This document shows positions 1-6,309 of a DNA stretch of 13,441 bases, one piece after another. This DNA comes from Loktanella sp. Lineage in GTDB: Bacteria > Pseudomonadota > Alphaproteobacteria > Rhodobacterales > Rhodobacteraceae. The notes under the pieces were generated by a model. The model saw nothing but the letters and a program-made list of their open reading frames with translations, made no database searches and was not told where the DNA came from. The stretch spans positions 1 to 13,441 of the forward strand of contig PUNR01000173.1 of NCBI GenBank assembly GCA_003551805.1, in the 5' to 3' direction. Each line of letters starts with the position of its first letter. Position 1 is the first letter of the stretch. A program made the translations under genes and the position numbers.

Positions 1-672
1 ATCGTCATACAGATGCAAAGGCGCTCCAGCCTGCTGCACATAACCGCTTTTGAGCACAAAGATTTTGTCCGCCAGCGTCATCGCCTCGACCTGATCGTGG
101 GTGACATAGATCATCGTCGCCCCGATTTCGCGGTGCAGGCGGGCCAGTTCAAGACGCATCTGCACGCGCAATTCGGCATCAAGGTTGGACAGGGGTTCAT
201 CAAACAAGAACACCTTTGGTTCCCGCACGATGGCCCGCCCGATCGCCACCCGCTGGCGTTGGCCGCCCGACAGTTGCGATGGCTTTTTATCAAGCTGGTC
301 CACCATCTTCAGGATCTCGGCGGCAGCATGTACCTTTTGCTTGATGACCGCCCCCTTTGCCCGCGCAAGGCGCAGGCTGAAGGCCATGTTTTCAAACACG
401 CTCAGATGCGGATAAAGCGCGTAGTTCTGGAACACCATCGCCACACCACGGTCGGCGGGTTCTTCATGGGTGACGTCGCGGCCTTCAATCTCGATCTTGC
501 CGCCGGTGGTTTCCTCGAGCCCTGCGATCATCCGCAGCAGGGTGGATTTGCCACAGCCCGACGGGCCGACAAAGACCGAAAAGGCCCCCTTTGGCACGTC
601 GATGGACACGTCATGGATGACCTTGACGGCGCCAAAGGCCTTTTCAACATTATGCAATCTGACGCCGGTCAT
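1..672 (-). CDS. Sugar ABC transporter ATP-binding protein (UgpC/MsmX type), 3' end cut by window
   Basis: This is the ATPase that powers a CUT1-type carbohydrate importer at the inner face of the cytoplasmic membrane. The visible 224 residues hold the whole nucleotide-binding core: Walker A GPSGCGKST (36-44), Q-loop Gln82, signature LSGGQ (134-138), Walker B FLFDE with Asp158 and Glu159, and switch His192. The C-terminal OB-like regulatory domain lies beyond base 1; family members are about 330-370 residues long. The start ATG (670-672) follows a GGGGGAAAG ribosome site only 13 bp after the arabinofuranosidase stop, so the two genes are co-transcribed. A gap-free hand comparison with the ATPase at 10973-12040 gives about 134 of 224 identical residues, so these are two distinct paralogues. 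The permeases it serves are presumably to the left. The family assignment is certain; the substrate is inferred from the arabinofuranosidase neighbour. Confidence 0.95.
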   Translation of the reverse strand, partial: MTGVRLHNVEKAFGAVKVIHDVSIDVPKGAFSVFVGPSGCGKSTLLRMIAGLEETTGGKIEIEGRDVTHEEPADRGVAMVFQNYALYPHLSVFENMAFSLRLARAKGAVIKQKVHAAAEILKMVDQLDKKPSQLSGGQRQRVAIGRAIVREPKVFLFDEPLSNLDAELRVQMRLELARLHREIGATMIYVTHDQVEAMTLADKIFVLKSGYVQQAGAPLHLYDD

Positions 673-685
673 TTGCTTTCCCCCT

Positions 686-2197
686 TCAGGACACATCAAG
701 CCGGACAAGGTGATACGACAAGGGCGCGATCTTGCCCTTCAGCGCCCCATCCTCGACACCCAGCCCGCTGCCTTTTTGCGGTGATACCGCATCGGGGCTG
801 TCCGGCCCGTTCACTGCGCGCAGATCATGGCCTTCCATCACGCGGTGGTCGATCAGCCGCGCACCGGCGAAACCGGTTAGGGCCATGTCCATATCAGCGG
901 TATCGGTCAGGTGGCGGTTCAGGATGAACAGGCTGACTGTTCCTGCCTCACGATCATGGGTCGCGGCGATATCCATGTAGGATACGTCATCTGCCACATT
1001 GCAATTATAGGTCGGCCCATCGACCGCAACGCGCAACGCCTCGCCCCGGCCATAAAGTGACGCGAACTGATAAGGGTAATAGATTGTCTGCCGCCACGCC
1101 GGCCCGCCCTTTTCGGCACGGATCGGTGCGATCACATTCACCAATTGCGCGATACAGGCAATCTTGACGCGGTCGGACCGGCGGATGAATTCGTTGATCA
1201 GGCCCGCGACAAACAGCGCGTCTTCAAAATTGTAATCTTCTTCCAGCAGGGCTGGCGCCTCTGGCCAATCCCAGCTTTGGACATTTTGCATGTCTTTTTC
1301 ACGGATGTGATACCAGACGTTCCATTCGTCAAAGCAGATATACACATCGTTCTTGGCGCGCTTCTTTGCCTTGACGTAGTCGATCACGCCGCCGATGGCC
1401 TGAATATAGCGGCCAGTTTCCTCGATCTTGCCAAAATAGTTCAGCGTGTCGCTGCTCGAATTGCCAAAATATTTGTGCAAAGAGATGAAATCGACATTCT
1501 CATAGCATTCCTCCAGCACCTGCCGTTCCCATTCGGGATAGGTCGGCATCTGGTCGTTGGAACTGCCGCAGACGATGGTTTCCAGCGTTTTGTCAAAGCC
1601 TTTGACCGCCTTTGCTGCGTTATTGGCCAAACGGCCATATTCGATGGCCGGTTTTTGGCCGGTCTGCCAAGGGCCGTCCATCTCGTTGCCCAGACACCAC
1701 ATTTTCACATTGTAAGGGTCTTCCACACCGTGGCTGCGGCGCAGGTCGGACCATGTCGTGCCGCTGGGATGGTTCACATATTCCACAAACTCGCGGGCTT
1801 CCTGCAAGCCACGTGTGCCCAGATTGATCGCCAGCATCATGTCGATACCGGCCTTTTCCGCCCAGATCGCAAATTCGTTGATGCCGACCTGATTGGTTTC
1901 TTTCGACCGCCACGCCAGATCAAGCCGGACAGGGCGTTCGTCTTTCGGGCCGATCCCGTCCTGCCAGTCATAGGCGGATACGAAATTGCCACCGGGATAG
2001 CGGATCGCCGGAATTTTCAGGTCTTTGACCATTTCCAGCACGTCTTTGCGAAAACCGTGTTCGTCGGCTGTGCTGTGCCCGGGTTCGTAAATGCCGGAAT
2101 AGATCGCGCGGCCCATATGTTCGATGAATGCCGAATATAACCGCGGGTCGATGCTGCCGATCCGGAAGTCACGATGAAGATTGGCACGGATTTTCAT
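686..2197 (-). CDS. abfA: Alpha-L-arabinofuranosidase, glycoside hydrolase family 51
   Basis: The enzyme hydrolyses terminal alpha-L-arabinofuranosyl residues from arabino-oligosaccharides, arabinoxylan fragments or arabinosides with retention of configuration. At 503 residues it has the usual length of bacterial GH51 AbfA proteins: a TIM barrel followed by a C-terminal beta-sandwich. The acid/base glutamate is Glu172 in the motif CLGNEMDGPWQ. The nucleophile is Glu291 in FDEWNVWYH. Other family hallmarks are RYPGGNFVSAYDW near 66-78 and HKYFGN near 241-246. There is no signal peptide (it begins MKIRANLHRDF), so it acts in the cytoplasm on imported short substrates, as is usual for GH51. The ATG is preceded by AAGGAC-type ribosome sites. 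It sits 73 bp after the FAH-like gene and 13 bp before the ABC ATPase, in one apparent operon. The family call is very safe; the exact natural substrate is not visible. Confidence 0.95.
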   Translation of the reverse strand: MKIRANLHRDFRIGSIDPRLYSAFIEHMGRAIYSGIYEPGHSTADEHGFRKDVLEMVKDLKIPAIRYPGGNFVSAYDWQDGIGPKDERPVRLDLAWRSKETNQVGINEFAIWAEKAGIDMMLAINLGTRGLQEAREFVEYVNHPSGTTWSDLRRSHGVEDPYNVKMWCLGNEMDGPWQTGQKPAIEYGRLANNAAKAVKGFDKTLETIVCGSSNDQMPTYPEWERQVLEECYENVDFISLHKYFGNSSSDTLNYFGKIEETGRYIQAIGGVIDYVKAKKRAKNDVYICFDEWNVWYHIREKDMQNVQSWDWPEAPALLEEDYNFEDALFVAGLINEFIRRSDRVKIACIAQLVNVIAPIRAEKGGPAWRQTIYYPYQFASLYGRGEALRVAVDGPTYNCNVADDVSYMDIAATHDREAGTVSLFILNRHLTDTADMDMALTGFAGARLIDHRVMEGHDLRAVNGPDSPDAVSPQKGSGLGVEDGALKGKIAPLSYHLVRLDVS

Positions 2198-2270
2198 GTC
2201 CTTGATGTCCTTTTGAAAGTAAAATTCATGACTGGCGTCTTTCTTGGTCCCGTTTCATCGCGTCGCCATG

Positions 2271-3158
2271 TCAAAGCGCATTGATCTGCACGGGCGCATC
2301 AGGCCCGCGCGGTGCATGATGCAGCGGATTGCACAGCGGCAAGCCAAAGCCGGAAAGCGTCAGAATGGTCGTGTCGCCGATGCTGGCGCTAGCCGTGATG
2401 CCTTGGGCCAGTGCAATGACCAGAATATGCAATTGCCCGGGCTGGCACAGACTGTCCGATGCAAAGTGGTCGCGCTCCAGACGCGCAATCGCGGCTTCCA
2501 GATTGTCGCGCCCTGTCGAAATCGCAATATCGGTGATCGCCTCTGCGTCCCGTGTCAGGCGCAGGCTGCCATTAATCCCCTCTGGCAGGGTAGCCAGCAC
2601 CATCTCGGGGCCAAGCGCCAAAGGCCGCAATCTGCCTTGGACCACGGCGGCATGGCTTTGCGTCGTCAGGATACGATCGGAAAAATCGTTCGCCATCGCA
2701 AAACCGATCCGGAACGGCGTGCCGCTGTCGCTGACAATATACACCGCCGCAACCGACGGCCCTGTGCCGCTGTCCGGTGCAAAGTCACTGACCAGCAACG
2801 CCATGCCCGGCGCGCCGATTGCACGGCCGTCGCCTTTGTAAATCCAGTCAGGGCCAAAGGGTCCGGCGTTGTCATCCGTGGCGGTGTCGTTCAGGGCGAC
2901 GCCAGACAGATACATTTGTGTCGGATCAGGGTGATGGATCGGGGCCAGCACGCGCCCCTGCGCCAAAGCGCCTTCGACATCGACTGCGGCACCCAGCCCC
3001 AGCGTAGCGATCCGCTGTTTCAGCGTGACACCCCGGTTCGCGCAATCGCGGGCAAGGTCATAGGTGCTGGCACAATTGCAGATGACAAAAGCCTCTGTCC
3101 CCTCGCGGGCGACAACCTGAAGCGTGCCATCTTCGGCGCGGATCTGGGACAGAAACAT
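2271..3158 (-). CDS. GguC/AraD1-like protein of the fumarylacetoacetate hydrolase superfamily, divergent
   Basis: The 295-residue protein resembles the GguC/AraD1 group of FAH-fold enzymes, proposed 2-keto-3-deoxy-L-arabonate dehydratases linked to pentose or galactose uptake. Recognisable blocks in order are ASTYDLA (30-36), GRVLAPIHHPDP (68-79), WIYKGDG (105-111), the VYIVSDSGTPFRIGFA region (139-154), NDFSD (157-161), GRLRPLALGPE (175-185), RDHF (229-232), PGQLHI (240-245) and FGLPLCNPL (271-279). Compared with GguC proteins as I remember them (about 330 residues), it is shorter. It lacks most of the loop between HPDP and WIYKGDG, has GPSVAA (133-138) where an acidic ExE metal-ligand motif is expected, and has HILVIAL where HFFG is usual. 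It may therefore have altered or no catalysis. The start ATG has an excellent GGGAGGT site. It lies between a LysR gene and the GH51 gene. Fold and family are likely; activity is unknown. Confidence 0.7.
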   Translation of the reverse strand: MFLSQIRAEDGTLQVVAREGTEAFVICNCASTYDLARDCANRGVTLKQRIATLGLGAAVDVEGALAQGRVLAPIHHPDPTQMYLSGVALNDTATDDNAGPFGPDWIYKGDGRAIGAPGMALLVSDFAPDSGTGPSVAAVYIVSDSGTPFRIGFAMANDFSDRILTTQSHAAVVQGRLRPLALGPEMVLATLPEGINGSLRLTRDAEAITDIAISTGRDNLEAAIARLERDHFASDSLCQPGQLHILVIALAQGITASASIGDTTILTLSGFGLPLCNPLHHAPRGPDAPVQINAL

Positions 3159-3256
3159 CTCAGACCTCCCGCCGTGCGGGTACGGTTATTTGCAGCATGA
3201 AAACCAGCATCAAAATCCCCCCCTTTGTCGCGCCGGTTGATCACAAACTCGGCTGA

Positions 3257-3265
3257 CACCTCCTT
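3257..3265 (-). other. Strong Shine-Dalgarno sequence without an obvious ORF
   Basis: On the minus strand these bases read AAGGAGGTG, a full match to the 16S rRNA anti-SD tail, about 100 bases upstream of the GguC-like ATG. No ATG lies at the normal 5-9 base spacing. An in-frame GTG at 3244-3242 is 14 bases away and would open a reading frame that overlaps the GguC-like start out of frame. It may be chance, a leader-peptide start or a ribosome standby site. Confidence 0.25.
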
Positions 3266-3293
3266 GGTAGGAACCAGAGGCTATTCGGGTCAA
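3264..3293 (-). promoter_or_regulatory. Possible promoter of the GguC-like/GH51/ABC operon
   Basis: On the minus strand TTGACC (3293-3288) stands 18 bases before TACCAA (3269-3264). That is a good -35 and a poor -10, as expected for a regulator-activated promoter. The implied start near 3257 puts the dyads at 3297-3333 around position -63, the usual LysR activator position. This is inference from spacing only. Confidence 0.3.
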
Positions 3294-3296
3294 ATA

Positions 3297-3333
3297 ATGA
3301 TTTCATGAATGATCATATCTGAAATGATATATC
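3297..3333. promoter_or_regulatory. Cluster of nested dyads, candidate LysR operator
   Basis: An AT-rich stretch just after the LysR coding end holds several perfect inverted repeats: ATGA-TT-TCAT (3297-3306), TTCATGAA (3302-3309), ATGATCAT (3309-3316), ATCAT-N7-ATGAT (3312-3328), ATATC-N6-GATAT (3315-3330) and GATATATC (3326-3333). This density is far above the surrounding GC-rich coding DNA. The place, upstream of the operon beginning with the GguC-like gene, fits an activator binding region. Which dyad is bound cannot be told from sequence. Confidence 0.45.
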
Positions 3334-4309
3334 ACTCGGCTCGCTGTTCGATCTGCTGACTGTCGAGATGTTTCAGCAACATGCGGTGAATCTCTGCACT
3401 GGCTGCGGGCAGTTCATAGCCGCGCAAGGTGACCAGCCCATATGGAACAACAGCCATTTTATGGTCCACCGGCAGCGTTTCGATCCGGCCAGTCAGACCG
3501 TCCGGGCCAGCGTAGAAATCCGCCACCGCGCGGGATACGGGCGCAATCGCGTTGGTCCGTGTGACAATGGCCAGCATCATCATCAACGAGTTCGTGTTCA
3601 CCACGCGGTTTGGCGGATGATAAGCATGGTCCAGCAGATACCGGTCAACGGTATAGCGTTGTAATCCACCGGGCGGTTGCATCACCCAATCATAATCAAG
3701 GCAATCTTGCAGACTGGGGTTCGTACGCCCCAGCAGGGGATGCCCCTTGCGCACGATCAGGCTGACAGGTTCGTCCCCGACCAACTGCATGTTCACAGCA
3801 CTGGCATCCAGACCCGGCAGCACCCGCCCAAGGTAGAAATCAAGGCTACCGCCCAGCAACCGTTCGGCCAGTTTGTCACTTGTATCGACATCAATCGTGA
3901 TATCATGATCCGGATAAAGAAGCCGCGCTTCACGGATCACAGGCAGGACAAGTTCAATCGCAGGGCCAGTGACCGCGCCGATATTCACCGACCCGCGCTG
4001 CCCGCTGCTGATCTCTGCGATATCGCGTCCGGCATCGTCAAGCGCGCGCAGCATCCAGCGGGCACGTTCGCCCAGCAATAAACCGACGGCATTCATCGTG
4101 ACACCATGCGGGTGACGTTGATAGAATTTCATCCCGACGATCCGCTCGATTTCCGCCAACAGGCGCGACGCGGCAGGCTGGCTGATGGCGATCTGGGCGG
4201 CTGCTGCACTGATCTGGCCGGTTTTATCCAGCGCAGCCAGCAAACGCAGATGTGTCAGCTTCAGCCCCTGCCGGATCAACATATCCTTCTTGGCGCTGTC
4301 AAGTTCCAT
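3332..4309 (-). CDS. LysR-family transcriptional regulator (GbpR-like)
   Basis: This 325-residue DNA-binding regulator has the standard LysR layout. The winged helix-turn-helix covers about residues 16-75, with the recognition stretch SAAAAQIAISQPAASRLLAEIE near 34-55. The effector-binding periplasmic-protein-like domain starts near residue 105 and runs to about 310. The sequence style around the HTH (LKLTHLRLLAALDKTGQIS) and the NTNSLMMMLAIV region resembles GbpR-type regulators, which control sugar-binding protein genes and gguC relatives in Rhizobiales. A GguC-like gene directly downstream fits that. A strong GGGGGAGG ribosome site precedes the ATG. It probably acts on its own promoter (palindrome at 4356-4370) and on the downstream FAH-like/GH51/ABC operon (dyads at 3297-3333), responding to an arabinose-related sugar. 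The family is certain; the effector and the GbpR subgroup are inferred. Confidence 0.92.
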   Translation of the reverse strand: MELDSAKKDMLIRQGLKLTHLRLLAALDKTGQISAAAAQIAISQPAASRLLAEIERIVGMKFYQRHPHGVTMNAVGLLLGERARWMLRALDDAGRDIAEISSGQRGSVNIGAVTGPAIELVLPVIREARLLYPDHDITIDVDTSDKLAERLLGGSLDFYLGRVLPGLDASAVNMQLVGDEPVSLIVRKGHPLLGRTNPSLQDCLDYDWVMQPPGGLQRYTVDRYLLDHAYHPPNRVVNTNSLMMMLAIVTRTNAIAPVSRAVADFYAGPDGLTGRIETLPVDHKMAVVPYGLVTLRGYELPAASAEIHRMLLKHLDSQQIEQRAE

Positions 4310-4340
4310 AGCCTGCCTCCCCCCACGATCTCCCGGTTAT

Positions 4341-4370
4341 ATCGTAAAGGGTATATTGATCTGCGATCAA
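4341..4370 (-). promoter_or_regulatory. Candidate promoter of the LysR gene
   Basis: Minus-strand TTGATC (4370-4365) and TACGAT (4346-4341) are separated by 18 bases and resemble -35 and -10 boxes (four of six matches each). The predicted transcript would start near 4334, giving a leader of about 25 bases that contains the strong ribosome site. The -35 lies inside the palindrome at 4356-4370, which suits autorepression. Confidence 0.35.
4356..4370. promoter_or_regulatory. Perfect palindrome with LysR-box geometry (autoregulatory site)
   Basis: The sequence TTGATC-TGC-GATCAA is a perfect 6-bp inverted repeat around three bases. It contains the T-N11-A pattern typical of LysR-family binding sites. 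It lies 47 bp upstream of the LysR ATG and overlaps the likely -35 box, so binding would block LysR transcription. A related half site, TTGATCA, occurs at 3237-3243 ahead of the GguC-like gene. Confidence 0.5.
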
Positions 4371-4388
4371 CTTATTTAACCGTTATAG

Positions 4389-4416
4389 CAGCCGCGCCCT
4401 TTTGATAGCGCGGCTG
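4389..4416 (-). terminator. GC-rich hairpin after the ThuA-like gene
   Basis: CAGCCGCGC (4389-4397) and GCGCGGCTG (4408-4416) form a perfect 9-bp stem with a 10-base loop, about 120 bases after the ThuA-like stop and before the LysR promoter. It probably ends or trims the ROK/oxidoreductase/ThuA message. No run of T follows on either strand, so it is not a classical intrinsic terminator. Confidence 0.4.
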
Positions 4417-4533
4417 ACGGATATGGCTTTTGTCCCTGCACCGTGACACGGCGAATTGGGCACGCAGGAATAGTGCTGCCCTTGGAAAAGGCGCGAATGC
4501 GTTCGGGTGGTTTCGCGGTCTTGCGCTGAAGCC

Positions 4534-5181
4534 CTATGCCGCGCGCGCCGCCCAAGACAGACCACGGCGCAGGATCGTTTTCATCTGCGGCACCTCAAAT
4601 TCACTGGCCACATGGCCAAGCGATGAAAAGAACACCCGCCCTGCCCCGTAACGCCGTTTCCAGACGACGGGCATCACCGTGCCGTCGATCCATTCGGCAT
4701 GTTCGCCAGTGAAGGTAGTGGTCGCCAACACCTCGTTCGACGGATCGACATGCATGTAGTATTGCTCTGAGCTGTATTCAAAGCTGTCGATCCCCGCCAT
4801 GACAGGGTCGTCAGATCGGATGACGTCAACCTTGTAGTCGATGATGTTTCCGGGGTGGGCCACCCATTGGCCACCTGTCATGAACTGATATTCCGGCACA
4901 TCGCGAAAAGCGTCGCACATACCACCGTGAAAACCGCCCAGACCGACGCCACCCTTGATTGCGGCGGTCAACATGTTGACCTCTTCTTTTTCGATCTTGG
5001 ACATGCTGGCAATGGGCACAATCAGGCTCATTTCCTTGATGCCTTCGTCGGCAAAAGCTTCGGTTGTGTCATGGACGTGAACCTTGAAACCATCTTCCTC
5101 AAGAATGGTCCGGACCACGTTCGCGCAGGCTTCGGGTTCGTGACCGTTCCAGCCACCCCAGACGATAAGTGCTTCGCGCAT
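4534..5181 (-). CDS. ThuA-like (trehalose-utilisation family) protein
   Basis: The 215-residue protein belongs to the ThuA family, which has a class I glutamine-amidotransferase-like fold. In Sinorhizobium, ThuA works with the oxidoreductase ThuB in making or processing 3-keto derivatives of disaccharides. Visible family features are the N-terminal strand and loop ALIVWGGWNGHEPE (4-17), GGVGLGGFHGG (77-87), the aromatic-rich YSSEQYYMHVDP (136-147) and GAGRVFFSSLGH (179-190). The nucleophile-elbow Cys of true amidotransferases is replaced by His85, as in other ThuA relatives. There is no signal peptide, so it is cytoplasmic. It begins 18 bp after the Gfo/Idh oxidoreductase stop, with a GGGAGAG ribosome site, and ends the operon. 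The pairing with a Gfo/Idh protein supports joint action on an oxidised sugar. The family is confident; the substrate is unknown. Confidence 0.88.
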   Translation of the reverse strand: MREALIVWGGWNGHEPEACANVVRTILEEDGFKVHVHDTTEAFADEGIKEMSLIVPIASMSKIEKEEVNMLTAAIKGGVGLGGFHGGMCDAFRDVPEYQFMTGGQWVAHPGNIIDYKVDVIRSDDPVMAGIDSFEYSSEQYYMHVDPSNEVLATTTFTGEHAEWIDGTVMPVVWKRRYGAGRVFFSSLGHVASEFEVPQMKTILRRGLSWAARAA

Positions 5182-5199
5182 AGTTTCTCTCCCTTGATA

Positions 5200-6309
5200 T
5201 CAATGTGCCAACAGGTCGTTGACGATGTTGTCCCCAAGCGGCGCTGGCCGGTCCGGTTGTGTTGCAATGTCGATCCGGCTTCCTGTCATTGCGGCCTGTT
5301 CAACCGCTGCCATCACCTCAAGCGCATGCAGGGCAAGCGCACCGCTGGCCCTGTGAGGGCGGTCCGACCGGATCGCATGCGCCATATCGGCCAGACCGAG
5401 TGACCGGAAATTCCCGTCCCAATAGGGCATGGTCGTCGGCACATCGACCCAATCCGCATTCTTGGCGCGGGTTTCGACCTGCCCGCCAAAATGGTTGGGA
5501 TCGGGCACCAGCAGCGTTGCATCGGTGCCGTAAATCTCGATCGGGGTGTGGCGGTGGCCCGCGACGTCAAAGCTCATCACGATCTGTACGATCGCGCCGG
5601 ATGCGAATGCCAGCGTGCCTGAAACATGGGTGAAAACCTCGACCTCGATGATTTCACCGTTGCGGGGTTCGCTAGTGATAGGACGTGTCTTGCGCAACAT
5701 CGACGCCATACCGGTGACCGACGCGACCGGCCCCAGCAGATTGACAAGCTGAGTGATGTAATACGGGCCCATATCCAGCATCGGGCCGCCACCGGTTTTG
5801 TAGTAGAAATCAGGGTTCGGGTGCCAGCGTTCGTGACCCGGACACATGAAAAAGGCAGTGCCGCCCACCACCTGCCCCAAAGCGCCAGAATCAACGATAT
5901 CGCGGCAGGTTTGATGCGCGCCACCCAGAAACGTGTCAGGGGCACATCCGACCCGCAGGCCCAGCCTTTCGCCTTCTGCGATCAGTTTTCTGCCTTCGTC
6001 CACCGTGACCGCCAGCGGCTTTTCTGAATAGACGTGTTTTCCTGCGGCAAGTGCCGCCATCCCGACCTCTACATGGGCTTGCGGAATGGTCAGGTTCAGC
6101 ACGATATCGATGTCGTCACTGGCAAGCAGGTCGGCAACCGACCTGACAGGCACGTCAAACGCGGCACCCTGCGCAACGGCGGTGGGGTGGTGGCGATCTG
6201 CAACCGCGCGGATATCAAGGATGGGGAAATCCTTTGCGTCCTTGAGATAGGTGGTTGAAATGTTGCCACATCCGATGATGCCGATCCCGACTGGCTTGTT
6301 ATCCGACAT
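5200..6309 (-). CDS. Gfo/Idh/MocA-family NAD(P)-dependent oxidoreductase
   Basis: This 369-residue cytoplasmic dehydrogenase probably oxidises a sugar or sugar derivative. The N-terminal Rossmann fold shows IGIIGCGNIS (9-18). The conserved SEKPLAV (95-101) carries the catalytic Lys97. The C-terminal sheet domain begins near residue 125, with GGGPMLDMGPYY (173-184) in the active-site position; Asp179 is present and Tyr183/Tyr184 stand near where many relatives carry His. The length is normal for the family. Its ATG lies inside the 3' end of the ROK gene (11-bp overlap) behind a GAGGGAG site, so translation is coupled. The ThuA-like gene follows after 18 bp, a ThuB/ThuA-style pairing. Some L-arabinose 1-dehydrogenases (Azospirillum AraA) belong to this superfamily, so oxidation at C1 is an alternative to ring-carbon oxidation. 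The superfamily is certain; the reaction is unresolved. Confidence 0.9.
   Translation of the reverse strand: MSDNKPVGIGIIGCGNISTTYLKDAKDFPILDIRAVADRHHPTAVAQGAAFDVPVRSVADLLASDDIDIVLNLTIPQAHVEVGMAALAAGKHVYSEKPLAVTVDEGRKLIAEGERLGLRVGCAPDTFLGGAHQTCRDIVDSGALGQVVGGTAFFMCPGHERWHPNPDFYYKTGGGPMLDMGPYYITQLVNLLGPVASVTGMASMLRKTRPITSEPRNGEIIEVEVFTHVSGTLAFASGAIVQIVMSFDVAGHRHTPIEIYGTDATLLVPDPNHFGGQVETRAKNADWVDVPTTMPYWDGNFRSLGLADMAHAIRSDRPHRASGALALHALEVMAAVEQAAMTGSRIDIATQPDRPAPLGDNIVNDLLAH

Noticed and set aside
13..927. Plus-strand open frame of 304 codons at the left edge
   Set aside because: It lies antisense to the ABC ATPase, whose Walker A, signature and Walker B motifs are all intact on the minus strand.
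1145..2140. Long open frame on the plus strand (331 codons) within the arabinofuranosidase region
   Set aside because: It is the antisense shadow of the GH51 gene, rich in His, Phe and Arg, with no family resemblance; the minus strand carries intact catalytic motifs.
2244..3200. Open frame of 318 codons on the plus strand opposite the GguC-like gene
   Set aside because: Arg/Gln/Cys-rich composition and no recognisable domain, while the minus strand shows FAH-family blocks and an excellent ribosome site.
3020..3259. Possible small gene (79 codons) starting at GTG 3259 on the minus strand
   Set aside because: The GTG is part of the SD itself, and most of the frame overlaps the GguC-like gene out of frame; only a leader role is conceivable.
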